From the NCBI GenBank assembly GCA_015061765.1, contig SUVZ01000220.1, positions 1-6,543 of the forward strand: a stretch of DNA of 6,543 bases, written 5' to 3'. Numbering within the stretch: position 1 is the stretch's first letter; the number at the start of each line of letters is the position of its first letter. A program made the translations under genes and the position numbers. Below are positions 6,319 through 6,543 of this stretch, one piece after another. The notes below the pieces were generated by a model. The model ran no database searches, was not told the DNA's origin, and was given only the letters and a program-made list of their open reading frames with translations. Origin of the DNA: Lentisphaerota bacterium. GTDB lineage: Bacteria; Verrucomicrobiota; Kiritimatiellia; RFP12; UBA1067.

Positions 6319-6323
6319 AGAAG
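6318..6323 (+). promoter_or_regulatory. Purine-rich ribosome binding site for the last gene
   Basis: GAGAAG (6318-6323) lies 3 bases before ATG 6327 and 6 bases before the adjacent in-frame ATG 6330, so the second ATG is the better start. The site is directly joined to the CAGTAAAG repeat array. Confidence 0.4.
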
Positions 6324-6329
6324 ACAATG

Positions 6330-6543
6330 ATGAGAAAGTATGGGCTTGTTGTTTTTGCGGAGCTGGCAGGCGTGGTCTCTGCGGTTTCGGCGGCGCTTGA
6401 ACCTATAGATATGAGATGGACGTTCGGAAATCATGAGCCAGTCACCATGTATCGGCGTGTCGGGAACCGGACAACCGGAGGCATTGAGGGCAGTGCGCTG
6501 TGGCTTGAGGATTGGCATCGGTGGTACGATGCCGAGTCTCCGG
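6330..6543 (+). CDS. Exported protein of unknown family, N-terminal part (truncated by window edge)
   Basis: 71 complete codons are visible, starting MRKYGLVVFAELAGVV; the immediately preceding ATG at 6327 is an alternative start. A Sec signal is evident: basic start, hydrophobic core, cleavage predicted after AVSA (residue 21), leaving ALEPIDMRW. The mature start contains RWTFGNHEPVTMYRRVGNRT (29-48) and a tryptophan/aromatic-rich ALWLEDWHRWYDAES (56-70). I do not recognise the family with confidence. The W-x2-WY-x3-S pattern and the position after GH106-like and GH26 genes would suit another TIM-barrel glycosidase, but that is context-based inference. The 50-base gap upstream has no terminator, so it probably belongs to the same transcript. 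The remainder lies beyond the right edge. Confidence 0.7.
   Translation, partial: MRKYGLVVFAELAGVVSAVSAALEPIDMRWTFGNHEPVTMYRRVGNRTTGGIEGSALWLEDWHRWYDAESP

Overview
The window looks like an accessory carbohydrate-degradation locus from a Gram-negative, probably gut-dwelling bacterium of the PVC group. My best guess is Kiritimatiellota or a related Verrucomicrobiota/Lentisphaerota lineage. That placement is inferred from four things: a GH106-type rhamnosidase-like protein, a secreted beta-helix protein with an autotransporter-type passenger repeat (GxGTLTLxG), an outer-membrane-type lipoprotein GH26, and short repeat families scattered in and between genes. No rRNA or marker gene is present to confirm it.

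Layout. Bases 1-95 (minus strand) hold the N-terminal 31 codons of a RelB/DinJ-family antitoxin that runs off the left edge. Its promoter (128-156) and a small repeat-containing operator lie just upstream. The divergent intergenic region (96-361) is A+T-richer on its left side and carries a doubtful 38-codon leader ORF that ends exactly on the next start codon. From 362 rightwards everything reads on the plus strand: a compact GH106-like glycoside hydrolase (362-2422), a secreted beta-helix/PATR protein of 865 residues (2422-5019), a GH26 beta-mannanase-type lipoprotein (5028-6278), and after a 48-50-base gap the start of another exported protein (6330 to the right edge).

The genes appear to form one operon. 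The first junction is a TGATG overlap. At the second, the stop codon carries the GAAGG ribosome site of the next gene, and an alternative ATGA overlap is also present. No terminator or promoter separates them. All four products carry export signals: Sec-type for three and a lipobox for GH26. I read the set as a cell-surface polysaccharide-processing cassette: GH26 as an endo-acting mannanase-like enzyme anchored in the outer membrane, GH106-like as an exo-acting rhamnosidase-like enzyme, and the beta-helix protein as a binding or surface component that may carry a discoidin-like carbohydrate-binding region.

The least ordinary features are three unrelated short repeats: a 9-bp AATCCTGTM triplet plus inverted copy in the linker of the GH106-like gene, a 13-bp direct repeat in its beta-sandwich domain, and a perfect 8-bp CAGTAAAG triplet just before the fourth gene. 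Two of them insert peptide in frame. The shortened architecture of the GH106-like enzyme is also unusual.
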